Program-made: the position numbers and the translations under genes
Source: Streptomyces zaomyceticus
GTDB lineage: Bacteria > Actinomycetota > Actinomycetes > Streptomycetales > Streptomycetaceae
Assembly: GCF_014656215.1 (NCBI RefSeq)
Contig: NZ_BNBZ01000008.1
Span: forward strand, 1 to 64,000
Reading direction: 5' to 3'
Length of the DNA: 64,000 nucleotides
The notes under the pieces: model-generated
Databases searched by the model: none
Seen by the model: the letters and a program-made list of their open reading frames with translations, nothing else
What the model was told of the DNA's origin: nothing
Part shown: one piece after another, positions 52,467 through 61,734 of the stretch
Numbering within the stretch: the stretch's first letter is position 1
Layout: every line of letters begins with the position of its first letter

Positions 52467-55400
52467 GTGAGACGCAGCAGATCATGGCGGCCGGCGGCCG
52501 CCGGACTCGCGGTCGTCGCCCTGCTGGGCGTCGGCATCCCCGCGGCTACCGCCGACGACGGGGCCGATGCCACCGCAGCCCCCTTCACGCCTGACCGGCC
52601 GTCCGTCGGCCGGTCCGTCACCGTCACACTGATCACCGGTGACATGGTCGACGCCCGCGTGGACGCCGACGGCCGGGTCCTGTCGGCGGCCCCCCGAACC
52701 ACCGACGGTACCGACCACCCCGCCGCGGTCTGGCAGGACGGCACGCGTACCTACGTGTTCCCCGAGGGCACCGAGAAGCTCGTCGACGCGGGCACGGTCG
52801 ACGCAGCGCTGTTCGACATCGGCAGGCTCGTCGCCGACGGATACGACGACGCGCACACCGACACGCTCCCCGTCGTCGTCGCGTACGAGGGCGGGCGCAC
52901 GCCCCGCGGCGCCACCCCCGGCACGAGGACCACCGCGAGCCTCGAATCCATCGGCGGCGCCGGCCTCTCCGTCGCCAAGTCCTCCGCCGCCGACGCGTGG
53001 AAGGACCTCGCCCCCCGCGACGGACGGTCCAGGGCCACGGGCGGCATCCGCAAGATCTGGCTGGACGCCAAGGTGCGCGGCACGGCCGCCCCGGCCCTCG
53101 GCACCCCGACCGTCCCGCTCACCGGCGCCACCCGCGCGCACGACGCCGGGCTCGACGGCTCCGGAGTGAAGGTCGCCGTGCTGGACACCGGCGCCGACGC
53201 CGGCCACCCCGATCTGGCCGGCCGGATCGCCGCGAGCAAGGTCTTCGTCAACGGAGCCGACGGCAAGGACCGCACCGGCCACGGCACGCACACCGCCTCG
53301 ACCGTCGCCGGCACCGGCGCCGCCTCCGACGGCCGCTACGCCGGCATGGCACCCGGGGCCTCCCTGCTCATCGGCAAGGTGCTCGGCGACGACGGATCGG
53401 GCAGCCTCAGCGGCATCGTGAACGGGATGGAGTGGGCCGTCGACCAGGGCGCCGACATCGTCTCCATGTCCCTGGGCGCGGACGGCGCCACCAGCTGCGG
53501 CGGCCCGGACGTCGAAGCGGTGCAGAAGCTCGGCGACAAGACCCTGTTCGTCATCGCCGCGGGGAACGCCTCGCTGCGCGGCACCGTGTCCACACCCGGC
53601 TGCGCCTCGAAGGCGCTCACGGTCGGCGCCGTCGACCGCAAGGACGGCACGGCGTCGTTCTCCAGCCGCGGTCCCTCCGCGGACGGCAGGACCGCGAAGC
53701 CCGACATCGCCTCGCAGGGTGTCGACGTGGTCGCCGCGAGGTCCGGCGGCCGCGGCGAGCTGGCCTACCAGTCGATGTCCGGTACCTCGATGGCCACCCC
53801 GCACGTCGCGGGCGGCGCGGCGCTGCTCCTCCAGCAGCACCCCGGTCTCACCCCGGCCCGCCTCAAGGGCCTGCTGACCGCCTCCGCGGCGAGCACCGGT
53901 GCGCCAGTCCTGGACCAGGGGTCGGGCCCGCTCGACGTCGCGCGGGCGATCACCCAGCCGGTGGTCGCCGAACCCGCTTCGCTGCTGGATGACTTCGCGT
54001 ACCCGCAGGCCTCACTCGAAGCCGTCGAGAAACCGGTCACGCTGACCAACATCACGGACAGGCCCGTCACCCTGGCCCTGACCGTGCGGGACGTGCGCGG
54101 TGACGACGGCTCCCGGCTGGCCGGCTTCGCGAGGGCGGCCCGGCACGCCGTCACCGTCCCCGCGAACGGCACGGCCGACGTCCCGGTCCGGATCACCCCG
54201 TCCGCCCGCCTCGACGCCGGTGACTACGGCACGGTCACCGGGCGCCTTGTCGGCATCGGCGCCCACGGCACGCGCGTCACCGTCCCGTTCGGCGTGCACA
54301 TGGAGGAGCCGTCCGCCGACCTCACCGTCAAGGGCCTCGACCGGCACGGCGACCCGGCGGCCACCCCGTCGACGTTCCAGCTGTACGACGACCACCGGGA
54401 CACCGCGAAGCGGTACACCCTCGGCTACCCGGACGCGGGCAGCACCACGATCCGGGTGCCTCTGGGCACGTACGCGCTCGGCGGCGTGATCATGACGCGC
54501 GACGCGGCGGGCGACGTCGGCCTCGTCGCCTCCGTGTCCCAGCTGTACGACCCCGAGGTGAAGGTGTCCGGCGACACCGTCGTCACGCTCGACGCACGGG
54601 ACGCCCAGCCGGTGGGCTGGGACACCGACCGGCCCAGCCGGCCGGCCGGATTCGCGCTCGGCACTACCTTCGGCATCGACGAGAGCAGGAAGCTCCTAGC
54701 GGGCTACGTCGCGGCGGTGCCGTCCTACACGCAGGGGCTGTACGTGCAGCGGGTCTCCGGCGACGACCGGCTCACCTTCCTCGCGTCGGCACGCCAGGTC
54801 GCCCCGCTCGCGGTGCTGAAGTCGTCCGAGGGCCGGGTCCTCGATTCGCTTCCGCTGCAGACGGCCACCGAGTTCGACGGGAAGGGATCGGCCGAGGTCG
54901 TCGCCGTGGGCAAGGGCACGGACGAGAACTTCGCCGCCCACGACCTGACGGGCAGGATCGCCCTGGTCGACGCCGGCGTCGCCGGAGGAAACGGCTACGG
55001 ATGGGCGAAGGCGGCCGAGAAGGCGGGAGCCGTCGGCGTACTCGCGGCGGTCCCCGACACCGAGGGCCGGTTCCAGATGTCCGGTCCTGAGGGCGTGCCG
55101 CAGGCCACCATCACCTGGGCCGACTCGCTGGCGCTCAAGTCGCGGGCCGAGCAGGGCACGGCCACCGTGAGCTGGTCCGGAACCGAGAGGGCGAAGAGCC
55201 CGTACGTCTACAACCTGGCGTCCGTCACGCACGGCGCGATCCGGCCGGGCACCCAACGGGTCCGCGACTCCGGCCTCGCCGTGCGCGACGCCCGGTACCA
55301 CGTGCAGAGCACCACCGACGCGATCTACTGGTCCGACGTCCAGCTGGGGCTGCCCGGCATGCCTTCGGTCTGGGCCGGCGGCACCACGCTGGCGCTGCGC

Positions 55401-56219
55401 GCACCGCAGACCCGCACCGAGTTCTTCACACCTGCGGGCCGGGACGGCCTGACCTGGACGACGCTGATGCGCCGGAACCTCGGACCGAACGGTGGCACCG
55501 CCTACGACGGTCCGCACACGGTCGACAAGGGCCGGGCGACGGCCGACTGGTACAAGTCGCCCTACGGTCCGGTCCTCAACACCTACGCCAAGCCGCTGAT
55601 GACCCGGGACAGCAACCGGCTCTCGTACGCCCTCGCACCGGTCGGTGACGCGGGCGGCCACGACTCGACGATGGAGCAGAGGGACTCCAACGCCCGGCAG
55701 CTCCTCGTGAACGGGGAGGCGGCGGTCCCCACCGCCGGCCTGGTCACGCTGCCGCAGGAGAAGGCGGAGATCACGTTCCGCCAGGCGTGGCGGCGCCCCG
55801 CCTCGGCCACCGCCCGTACGGGACTGGCCTACAGCACGGAGTGGACGTTCTCGTCGGCCGCCGCCGACCAGGGCGCGCAGCGCCTGCTCGTCCCGGTCGT
55901 CGACGTGCCCAGCGACCTGCGCAACAGCCGGCCGGCCGGCGTGACGACCACGATCGGGTTGGGCGCCGTGATCGACGGTGCCGACGGCCCCGTCTCCCTG
56001 GCAGGTGCGACGCTGGAGTACGCCTACGGCGACGAGAGCGCCGTCGAGTCGGTCACGGCCTGGCAGCCGGCCCGGCCGGCGCGCGTGGGCGGCACCTGGC
56101 GGGCGACGCTCCCGGCGGACGCGCCCGCGGGCACCTTCGTGCACCTGCGGGTGACCCTTCGCGACGGTGACGGGGCCGGGGTGACCCAGACCCTGGTCCG
56201 CGCCTACGAGGTGCGCTGA
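52467..56219 (+). CDS. Secreted S8 subtilisin-like protease 5
   Basis: A 1250-aa protein from GTG 52467 (GGAGG six bases upstream; the frame is open further but this start leads directly into the signal peptide RRSRSWRPAAAGLAVVALLG, ending PAATA). Propeptide VTVTLITGDMVDARV. Triad D240 (VLDTGAD), H272 (RTGHGTHTAS) and S441 (MSGTSMATPHVAG). Oxyanion Asn in AAGNAS. The long C-terminus has beta-sandwich regions and a PA-like segment (HDLTGRIALVDAGVAGGNGY). It is related to proteases 1 and 3 but more divergent. A strong hairpin follows. Confidence 0.9.
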   Translation: MRRSRSWRPAAAGLAVVALLGVGIPAATADDGADATAAPFTPDRPSVGRSVTVTLITGDMVDARVDADGRVLSAAPRTTDGTDHPAAVWQDGTRTYVFPEGTEKLVDAGTVDAALFDIGRLVADGYDDAHTDTLPVVVAYEGGRTPRGATPGTRTTASLESIGGAGLSVAKSSAADAWKDLAPRDGRSRATGGIRKIWLDAKVRGTAAPALGTPTVPLTGATRAHDAGLDGSGVKVAVLDTGADAGHPDLAGRIAASKVFVNGADGKDRTGHGTHTASTVAGTGAASDGRYAGMAPGASLLIGKVLGDDGSGSLSGIVNGMEWAVDQGADIVSMSLGADGATSCGGPDVEAVQKLGDKTLFVIAAGNASLRGTVSTPGCASKALTVGAVDRKDGTASFSSRGPSADGRTAKPDIASQGVDVVAARSGGRGELAYQSMSGTSMATPHVAGGAALLLQQHPGLTPARLKGLLTASAASTGAPVLDQGSGPLDVARAITQPVVAEPASLLDDFAYPQASLEAVEKPVTLTNITDRPVTLALTVRDVRGDDGSRLAGFARAARHAVTVPANGTADVPVRITPSARLDAGDYGTVTGRLVGIGAHGTRVTVPFGVHMEEPSADLTVKGLDRHGDPAATPSTFQLYDDHRDTAKRYTLGYPDAGSTTIRVPLGTYALGGVIMTRDAAGDVGLVASVSQLYDPEVKVSGDTVVTLDARDAQPVGWDTDRPSRPAGFALGTTFGIDESRKLLAGYVAAVPSYTQGLYVQRVSGDDRLTFLASARQVAPLAVLKSSEGRVLDSLPLQTATEFDGKGSAEVVAVGKGTDENFAAHDLTGRIALVDAGVAGGNGYGWAKAAEKAGAVGVLAAVPDTEGRFQMSGPEGVPQATITWADSLALKSRAEQGTATVSWSGTERAKSPYVYNLASVTHGAIRPGTQRVRDSGLAVRDARYHVQSTTDAIYWSDVQLGLPGMPSVWAGGTTLALRAPQTRTEFFTPAGRDGLTWTTLMRRNLGPNGGTAYDGPHTVDKGRATADWYKSPYGPVLNTYAKPLMTRDSNRLSYALAPVGDAGGHDSTMEQRDSNARQLLVNGEAAVPTAGLVTLPQEKAEITFRQAWRRPASATARTGLAYSTEWTFSSAAADQGAQRLLVPVVDVPSDLRNSRPAGVTTTIGLGAVIDGADGPVSLAGATLEYAYGDESAVESVTAWQPARPARVGGTWRATLPADAPAGTFVHLRVTLRDGDGAGVTQTLVRAYEVR

Positions 56220-56332
56220 GCACCTGACTTCGGGCCCTTGATCACGGACGGTACGGGCCCGGATCACCACGGCGTCGCCCCCGCGACGGCGCGCGTGCCG
56301 CCGTGACCCGACCTTCCCGAAGGCGTCTCCCG

Positions 56333-56372
56333 CCCTGCTGCGGGGCCCGGCACACCGGGTCCCGCAGCAGGG
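56333..56372 (+). terminator. 18-bp hairpin after protease 5
   Basis: CCCTGCTGCGGGGCCCGG and its complement (one G-T wobble position) flank the loop CACA, about 115 bases after the protease 5 stop and immediately before the relic. Confidence 0.7.
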
Positions 56373-56373
56373 G

Positions 56374-56909
56374 TCACGGTCCGCGTCGGGCGCGTAGTTC
56401 ATCGGCCGGTCCGGAATGCGGTGGCGAAGGTCGTCAACAGCTTCCACTCGGACCGCGCCACCGCCGGATTCGGCTCCCGCTACGACGTCCCCGCCTACGG
56501 CGCGGCCGTCGGCCTCACCCTGGAAGAGCGCTACCCGGTGGTCCGCACCGACTGGGCGGACCACCTGGAGGGTGGCGCCACCTGGCTCGAGAGCCACACG
56601 ATGTCGGACACACGCGGAGTGCAGCAGGTCTCCGGTGGGATCGTGAACTACGCGGCAGGCAAGCGCTACACCACCAGCTGGTTCTCACCGGTCCGGCACC
56701 CCGCGGTCGGCAGCGCCTACGCGGCCCCTACCGTGACAACAACAACCTCACCCTGTCCGTCACCCCGTACTCCGACGGCGGCGCCGTCGACCGGTCCGGC
56801 TTGCTGGACACCGGCACCAGCAAGACGGCGCTCTACCAGGGCGACACCCTCCTCGCGCAGTCCTCGAACCGCACGGCCCGCCGAAGTGCCGGTTGCGCAT
56901 GTGCCGTAG
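56374..56909 (+). pseudogene. Protease 3-type relic with internal inversion and frameshift
   Basis: From 56421 the + strand reads VAKVVNSFHSDRATAGFGSR and continues to SWFSPVRHPA, matching residues of protease 3 (VVSSFHSDRVTAGYGYR). Near 56724 the frame shifts; the match resumes as NNNLTLSVTPYSDGGAVDRS in the next frame and ends at about 56885. The codons that should precede 56421 (IPDRPMNYAPDADRD) are present but on the opposite strand at about 56374-56420: a 47-base segment has flipped in place. The catalytic domain is absent. Dead. Confidence 0.8.
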
Positions 56910-57043
56910 GGCCTGGCCGGGGCACACGACTCCGGCTGAGCCTGGGGCGCCTGTGCCCGCCTCGGCACGCTGCGTCACACTATGGCCTTCGAGACCGCGA
57001 TGTTCGCGGAACGGAAGCGGAAGCGGAGGGAGATGAGAGGGCC

Positions 57044-58039
57044 ATGCTTGGATCCATCGGTCTACCGGAGGACGAGGAGCGGGTGTACCGGGTACTGGTA
57101 CGGCTGGGCAGCGCGACGGCCCCCGAGGTGGCCCGGCATCTGAACCTGGACGCACGGGAGGCTGGAAGACTGCTCGGCAGCCTGGAGAACGGCGGGATGG
57201 TGTCCCGTGATGTCGGGCAGGTGGGCGCCTATGTGGTCGCACCGCCGCGGCTGGCCTTCGGCCCCGCCCTCGCCGCGGGGCGCCATGCCCTGGAGCAGGC
57301 GGAGTCCACGGTGGCCGCCCTCGCCGACGAGTACCGCCGGTCCGTGGCCGGGCAGGAACGCGCGGGACTGCTGGAGGTGGTGACCGGAGCGGAGGCGATC
57401 CGGAACCGGTTCGAGCAGATCCAGTACGGCGCCCGGCATGAGCTGCACGCCCTCGTCACGGTGGAGCCGGCAGTCGTACGGGAGGACGAGCACGAGGCCG
57501 AGGAACACGCCACCGCCCGCGGGGTCAGGTACCAGGTGATCATCGAACAGGCCGCTCTCGACCGACCGTCGACGACGGCCGAGCTCTCCGCGGCGCTGGG
57601 GCGCACCCAGATGGTGCGGGTGGCCGAGCGGGTGCCGTGCAAGCTGGTGGTGGCCGACCGTTCCACCGCGCTGATGCCGTTGCTGCGCCGCGATGCCGGT
57701 CCGGCCGATGAGCCGACCTCCGTGGTGGTGCGCGCTCCGGGCACGGTCGAGGCGCTGCTCAACCTCTTCGAGGCGGTCTGGAGGTCGGCCCGTCCCCTGC
57801 TGTTGTCGGCGTCGGGCGAAGTGGAGGTGGAGCCGCAGACCGAGGGCCCGGACGAGACCGACCTCCTCCTGCTGTCCCTGATGCTCACCGGACTCACCGA
57901 CCGCGCCGTAGCGGCCCGCCTGGGGCTCGGGCTGCGCACGGTCCAGCGTCGGCTGCAGCGGCTGATGGAGGTCGCCGAGGTCTCCACCCGGATGCAGCTC
58001 GGCTGGCACGCCTACGAACGGGGATGGGTACGGCGCTGA
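57044..58039 (+). CDS. TrmB/LuxR-like transcriptional regulator 2
   Basis: A 331-aa regulator. N-terminal winged helix IGLPEDEERVYRVLVRLGSA, TAPEVARHLNLDAREAGRLL. Middle region with VVTGAEAIRNRFEQIQYGAR. C-terminal LuxR-type HTH LTGLTDRAVAARLGLGLRTV, QRRLQRLMEVAEVSTRMQLG, ending WHAYERGW. Same layout as regulator 1. ATG 57044 follows GAGAGGG. It closes the protease array on the right and lies 135 bases after the protease relic. Confidence 0.82.
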   Translation: MLGSIGLPEDEERVYRVLVRLGSATAPEVARHLNLDAREAGRLLGSLENGGMVSRDVGQVGAYVVAPPRLAFGPALAAGRHALEQAESTVAALADEYRRSVAGQERAGLLEVVTGAEAIRNRFEQIQYGARHELHALVTVEPAVVREDEHEAEEHATARGVRYQVIIEQAALDRPSTTAELSAALGRTQMVRVAERVPCKLVVADRSTALMPLLRRDAGPADEPTSVVVRAPGTVEALLNLFEAVWRSARPLLLSASGEVEVEPQTEGPDETDLLLLSLMLTGLTDRAVAARLGLGLRTVQRRLQRLMEVAEVSTRMQLGWHAYERGWVRR

Positions 58040-58180
58040 ACGCCTGGCGAGGTCCCGTCTCCGTATCGCGGGCGCGACACGCGCTTTCTATGCTGGCACC
58101 CAACCACCCAGATCGGACTTTTACCCCATATCGACACTTCAACCCTTAAACTTCGAGTCTTCGATCGTACGGGAGGTCTG

Positions 58181-59296
58181 GTGACCGAGTGGCGCCGAGC
58201 GGTAAGAACGGTGGGGCGGTCACCCAGTGCGCTGCCGCTGGCCATGATGCTCGGAATCGCGGTCGTGGACGCCTCCACCGGCTCGGAATTCAACCTGCTG
58301 CCCGTGTACGCGGCAGGTCCCGCGATCGCCGCCGCGCGCGGACCCGTCCGGAACGTCGTGGCGATGGGTGGCATCGCGATCGCCCTCTGCCTCCTGTTCG
58401 CCGCGAAGGCGGACCGGTTCGGCGCGCTGCGGATGTACGTCGCGCTGGTCGCCATCGTCTACGTCACCCTTGCGGCGGTGTACGCGGCATGGGCCCGGCA
58501 GAAGACCGAACGCCGTCTGGTGGACGTGCAAGAAGTGGCCAGGACGCTGGAGGACGTGCTGTTCGTCCCTCTGCCGTCGGAGATCGGCCCGGTCCGCCTC
58601 GGAGCCTCCTACCTCTCCGCCAGTCGCGCCACCCGCGTCGGAGGAGACCTGTACGAGGCCATGCCCTCCCCCCATGGCGTGCGCCTCGTCATCGCCGACG
58701 TCCAGGGCAAGGGCCTGCAGACCGTACGCTGTGCGGCGGTGGTACTGGCCGCGTTCCGCGAAGCCGGCCACGAACTCGAAGACCTGACGGAGCTCGGCCT
58801 CCGTATCGAGGCGGCACTGGACCGCCGAACGGACGGCCAGCGGTTCGTCACGGGCATCCTCGCCCAGATCAGCCCGGCCGGACACCTCCTCATGCTCAAC
58901 CACGGCCATCCTCCGCCCCTGCTGCTCACGCGCGACGGCAGGATCAGCTCGGTCGAGGCGGACGAAACAGTCCCGCCTTTCGGCCTCAGCGCCCTTGCGG
59001 CACCCGTCCAGGACAGCGTGACGAGGCTGACCCTCCACGCCGGGGACCGGCTCCTGTTCTACACCGACGGCCTGAGCGAGGCCCGGAACAGCGAAGGGCA
59101 GTTCTACCCCGTGAGCGAGCGAGCGGGCCCACTGCTGAAGCAGGGCAGCCCGCAAGAAGCCCTCAGCCGCATCCGAACCGACGTCGCCGACTTCACGAAC
59201 GCCCCGTCCGAAGACGACTCCGCCCTCCTCCTGGTGGAGTTCACCGGAGAGCCGGGCGACCAGGAGGACCAGGCGTGGGGCTTGCAGGTCGCATGA
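58181..59296 (+). CDS. Membrane-anchored SpoIIE/PP2C phosphatase
   Basis: A 371-aa protein with three or four N-terminal membrane segments (ALPLAMMLGIAVVD, VVAMGGIAIALCLLFA, YVALVAIVYVTLAAVYA) and a C-terminal PP2C-like domain: GGDLYEAMPSPHGVRLVIAD, VQGKGLQTV, LNHGHPPPLLL, LFYTDGLSEARN and EDDSALLLVE. These provide the Asp ligands of the Mn site. Such proteins dephosphorylate anti-anti-sigma factors in sigma-B-like partner switches. GTG 58181 has GGGAGG upstream. It is an intact counterpart of the broken gene at 33261. Confidence 0.87.
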   Translation: MTEWRRAVRTVGRSPSALPLAMMLGIAVVDASTGSEFNLLPVYAAGPAIAAARGPVRNVVAMGGIAIALCLLFAAKADRFGALRMYVALVAIVYVTLAAVYAAWARQKTERRLVDVQEVARTLEDVLFVPLPSEIGPVRLGASYLSASRATRVGGDLYEAMPSPHGVRLVIADVQGKGLQTVRCAAVVLAAFREAGHELEDLTELGLRIEAALDRRTDGQRFVTGILAQISPAGHLLMLNHGHPPPLLLTRDGRISSVEADETVPPFGLSALAAPVQDSVTRLTLHAGDRLLFYTDGLSEARNSEGQFYPVSERAGPLLKQGSPQEALSRIRTDVADFTNAPSEDDSALLLVEFTGEPGDQEDQAWGLQVA

Positions 59297-59522
59297 CCTT
59301 CGCAGCCCCTCGGCATGACCGCGCGCAGCTGCCGTGACGAGCCGTAATCCGGGCTCGGCGCCTCTCACTGAGCGCCCCTGGCTGGGGAGAATCCGGGAAG
59401 AATGCACAGCGGTGGGGAGTGCACGCCTGGGACTGGCAGAGAAGGCCGAGCATCCCTTACGGATCCGTGACGCGCGGCACGCCGGCCGCCTCGCCGGGAC
59501 CGGGGCGGCATAGCTTCGGGGC

Positions 59523-60551
59523 ATGCGCGTACTTGTGACTGGAGGAGCGGGCTTCATCGGCTCGCACATCGTCGCCGAGCTGATCGGACGCGGGCACGAC
59601 CCGGTGGTCTTCGACATGACGGAGGAAGGGCGGGACGTACGGGATGCCGCCGCCGTGCGGAGAGCCCTGGCCGGGGTCGACGCGGTCTGCCACCAGGCGG
59701 CCAAGGTGGGCCTGGGCAAGGACTTCGGCGACGCACCCGCGTACGTGTCGGTCAACGACCTCGGGACGGCGGTGCTGCTGACCCAGATGGCGGATGCCGG
59801 CGTGCGGCGGCTGCTGCTCGCCGGGTCGATGGTCGTCTACGGCGAGGGACGGTACGCGTGTGCCGCGCACGGCGTGGTCCGGCCCGGTCCGCGTGCCGAG
59901 GCCGATCTGAAGGCCGGCCGGTTCGAGCCGCGCTGCCCGGACTGCGGTGCCGACCTGGCACCGGGGCTGGTCTCGGAGGACGCGCCGATGGACCCCCGGA
60001 ACGTCTACGCCACCACCAAGCTGGCGCAGGAGCACCTGGCAGCCGCGTGGGCGCGGGCGGTCGGCGGACGCGTGATCTCGCTGCGCTACCACAACGTCTA
60101 CGGCCCCGGGATGCCCCGCGACACCCCGTACGCGGGCGTGGCCGCCCTGTTCCGGTCCGCGCTCGCGCGAGGCGCGGCGCCGCGCGTCTTCGAGGACGGC
60201 GGTCAGCGGCGGGACTTCGTCCACGTACAGGACGTCGCGTCGGCCAACGCGGTGGCACTGGACGCCTTGGCGGAGGGGCCGGGCTTCGCCGCGTACAACG
60301 TCGGCAGCGGCGATCCGAGGACCGTCGGCGACATGGCTCAGGCGCTGGCCACCGCGTGCGGAGGCCCGGACCCGGTCGTCACCGGCGAGTACCGGCTGGG
60401 CGATGTCCGGCACATCACCGCCGACTCAGCGCGGCTGCGCCGCGAGCTGGGCTGGCGCCCCGCGGTGGCGTTCGCCGAGGGCATGGCCGAACTCTCCGGC
60501 GGCACGGCACGCCCGGCGCTGCGGGAGGCCGGGCTCGCCCGGCAGCCTTAG
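59523..60551 (+). CDS. NAD-dependent epimerase/dehydratase (extended SDR)
   Basis: A 342-aa sugar-nucleotide-type SDR. Rossmann motif GGAGFIGSH at residues 7-15, the catalytic Tyr-Lys in NVYATTKLAQEH, and RYHNVYGPGMP, FVHVQDVASANAVAL typical of UDP-glucose 4-epimerase-like proteins. An insert RCPDCGADLAPG has a CxxC pair that may bind zinc, unusual for the family. It is followed by a convergent kinase and, further on, a glycosyltransferase pair, suggesting a role in glycan or glycolipid assembly. Confidence 0.85.
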   Translation: MRVLVTGGAGFIGSHIVAELIGRGHDPVVFDMTEEGRDVRDAAAVRRALAGVDAVCHQAAKVGLGKDFGDAPAYVSVNDLGTAVLLTQMADAGVRRLLLAGSMVVYGEGRYACAAHGVVRPGPRAEADLKAGRFEPRCPDCGADLAPGLVSEDAPMDPRNVYATTKLAQEHLAAAWARAVGGRVISLRYHNVYGPGMPRDTPYAGVAALFRSALARGAAPRVFEDGGQRRDFVHVQDVASANAVALDALAEGPGFAAYNVGSGDPRTVGDMAQALATACGGPDPVVTGEYRLGDVRHITADSARLRRELGWRPAVAFAEGMAELSGGTARPALREAGLARQP

Positions 60552-60621
60552 GGCGGCGCGGGGCGATCCGGTTGAGGGACGTCCCCGTGGGGTGAGGGAC
60601 CTCCCGTGGGGTTCCCGGCCC

Positions 60622-61734
60622 CTACCCCGCCGGTGCCGGCAGGGTCAGTTCGAAGCGACAGCCGCCGGAGACGTTGCGGACGTCGGCCCGGCCCGCGTGG
60701 GCCTCGACGATGCCCCGGACGATTGCCAGGCCGAGGCCCGCCCCCGAGGGCGGAGTACGTGCCGGAGTGCCGCGCCAGCCGGTGTCGAAGACACGCGGGA
60801 GGTCTTCCTCGGGAATGCCTCCGCAGGCGTCGGTGACCGAGAGCACCACGGAGGCCGCGCGGCGTTCGGCGGCGATCGCGACCGTACCGTCGGCGGGAGT
60901 GTGATGGATGGCGTTCACGAGGAGATTGGCGAGAACTCTGGTCATCTCCTTGCCGTCCACCTCCACCGGGAGCGGTGCGACGTTCTCGCCCACCAGGCGC
61001 ACGCCGTGTTCCCTGGCGAGCGCGTCGGCGCCGGCCAGGGCGTCTCCGACCAGGTCGTAGAGAGACATCCGGGTGGGGCTGAGGGACAACGCGCCGGCGT
61101 GGATGCGGGAGAGCTCGAACAGGTCGCCGACCATGGAGTTGAGGCGGTCGACCTCCGTGCGCATCTGCCGGTGGTAGCGGGCGGGATCGGCGGCCATGCC
61201 GTCTTCCAGCGCCTCCGACATGGCGCGCAAACCTGCCAGTGGGGTGCGCAGGTCGTGCGAGATCCAGGCCACGAGCTCGCGCCGGGAGGTCTCCAGGGCC
61301 CGCTCGCGTTCACGGGAGGCGGCCAGGCGTTCACTGGTGAGGGCGAGCTCGCGGCTCAGGGCCTGGAACTCGGCGGGGGCGGGTACGGGCGGTGGCGAGA
61401 ACGTGCCCTGCTCCCCGAAGCCGCGGGCCGCGCGGACGAGTTCCCGGCATCGTCGTACGACCTGACGGCCGAGGAGCAGCGCGGTGGCCAGCGACACGGC
61501 GGCCGCCATCGCCACGACCGTGGTCACCACGGCGAGGTCGTGGGAGGACAGGAACATCGCCCACGCCACGGCGAGCGTCCCGGCGAGCATCGCGGCCACG
61601 GCGACGGCAGCGACGACGGCGAGGGACACCGCGAGGCTCCGGTGCCTCAGCACGCGCAGCGCCACGCCCCCCAGAAGGCCGGCGGCGCCCGCGCCGAGAA
61701 GGGCGTACAGGACGATCAGCAGCAGGTCACGCAT
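60622..61734 (-). CDS. Sensor histidine kinase
   Basis: A 370-aa kinase with two to three N-terminal membrane helices (LLLIVLYALLGAGAAGLL, LAVVAAVAVAAMLAGTLAVA), H-box ELVAWISHDLRTPLAGLRAM, N-box VLANLLVNAIHHT, D/F-boxes DACGGIPEEDL and GAGLGLAIVRGIVEAHAG. It has practically no extracytoplasmic sensing loop, so the signal is probably sensed in the membrane or cytosol. Its ATG lies inside the end of the regulator gene (8-base overlap). Confidence 0.88.
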   Translation of the reverse strand: MRDLLLIVLYALLGAGAAGLLGGVALRVLRHRSLAVSLAVVAAVAVAAMLAGTLAVAWAMFLSSHDLAVVTTVVAMAAAVSLATALLLGRQVVRRCRELVRAARGFGEQGTFSPPPVPAPAEFQALSRELALTSERLAASRERERALETSRRELVAWISHDLRTPLAGLRAMSEALEDGMAADPARYHRQMRTEVDRLNSMVGDLFELSRIHAGALSLSPTRMSLYDLVGDALAGADALAREHGVRLVGENVAPLPVEVDGKEMTRVLANLLVNAIHHTPADGTVAIAAERRAASVVLSVTDACGGIPEEDLPRVFDTGWRGTPARTPPSGAGLGLAIVRGIVEAHAGRADVRNVSGGCRFELTLPAPAG

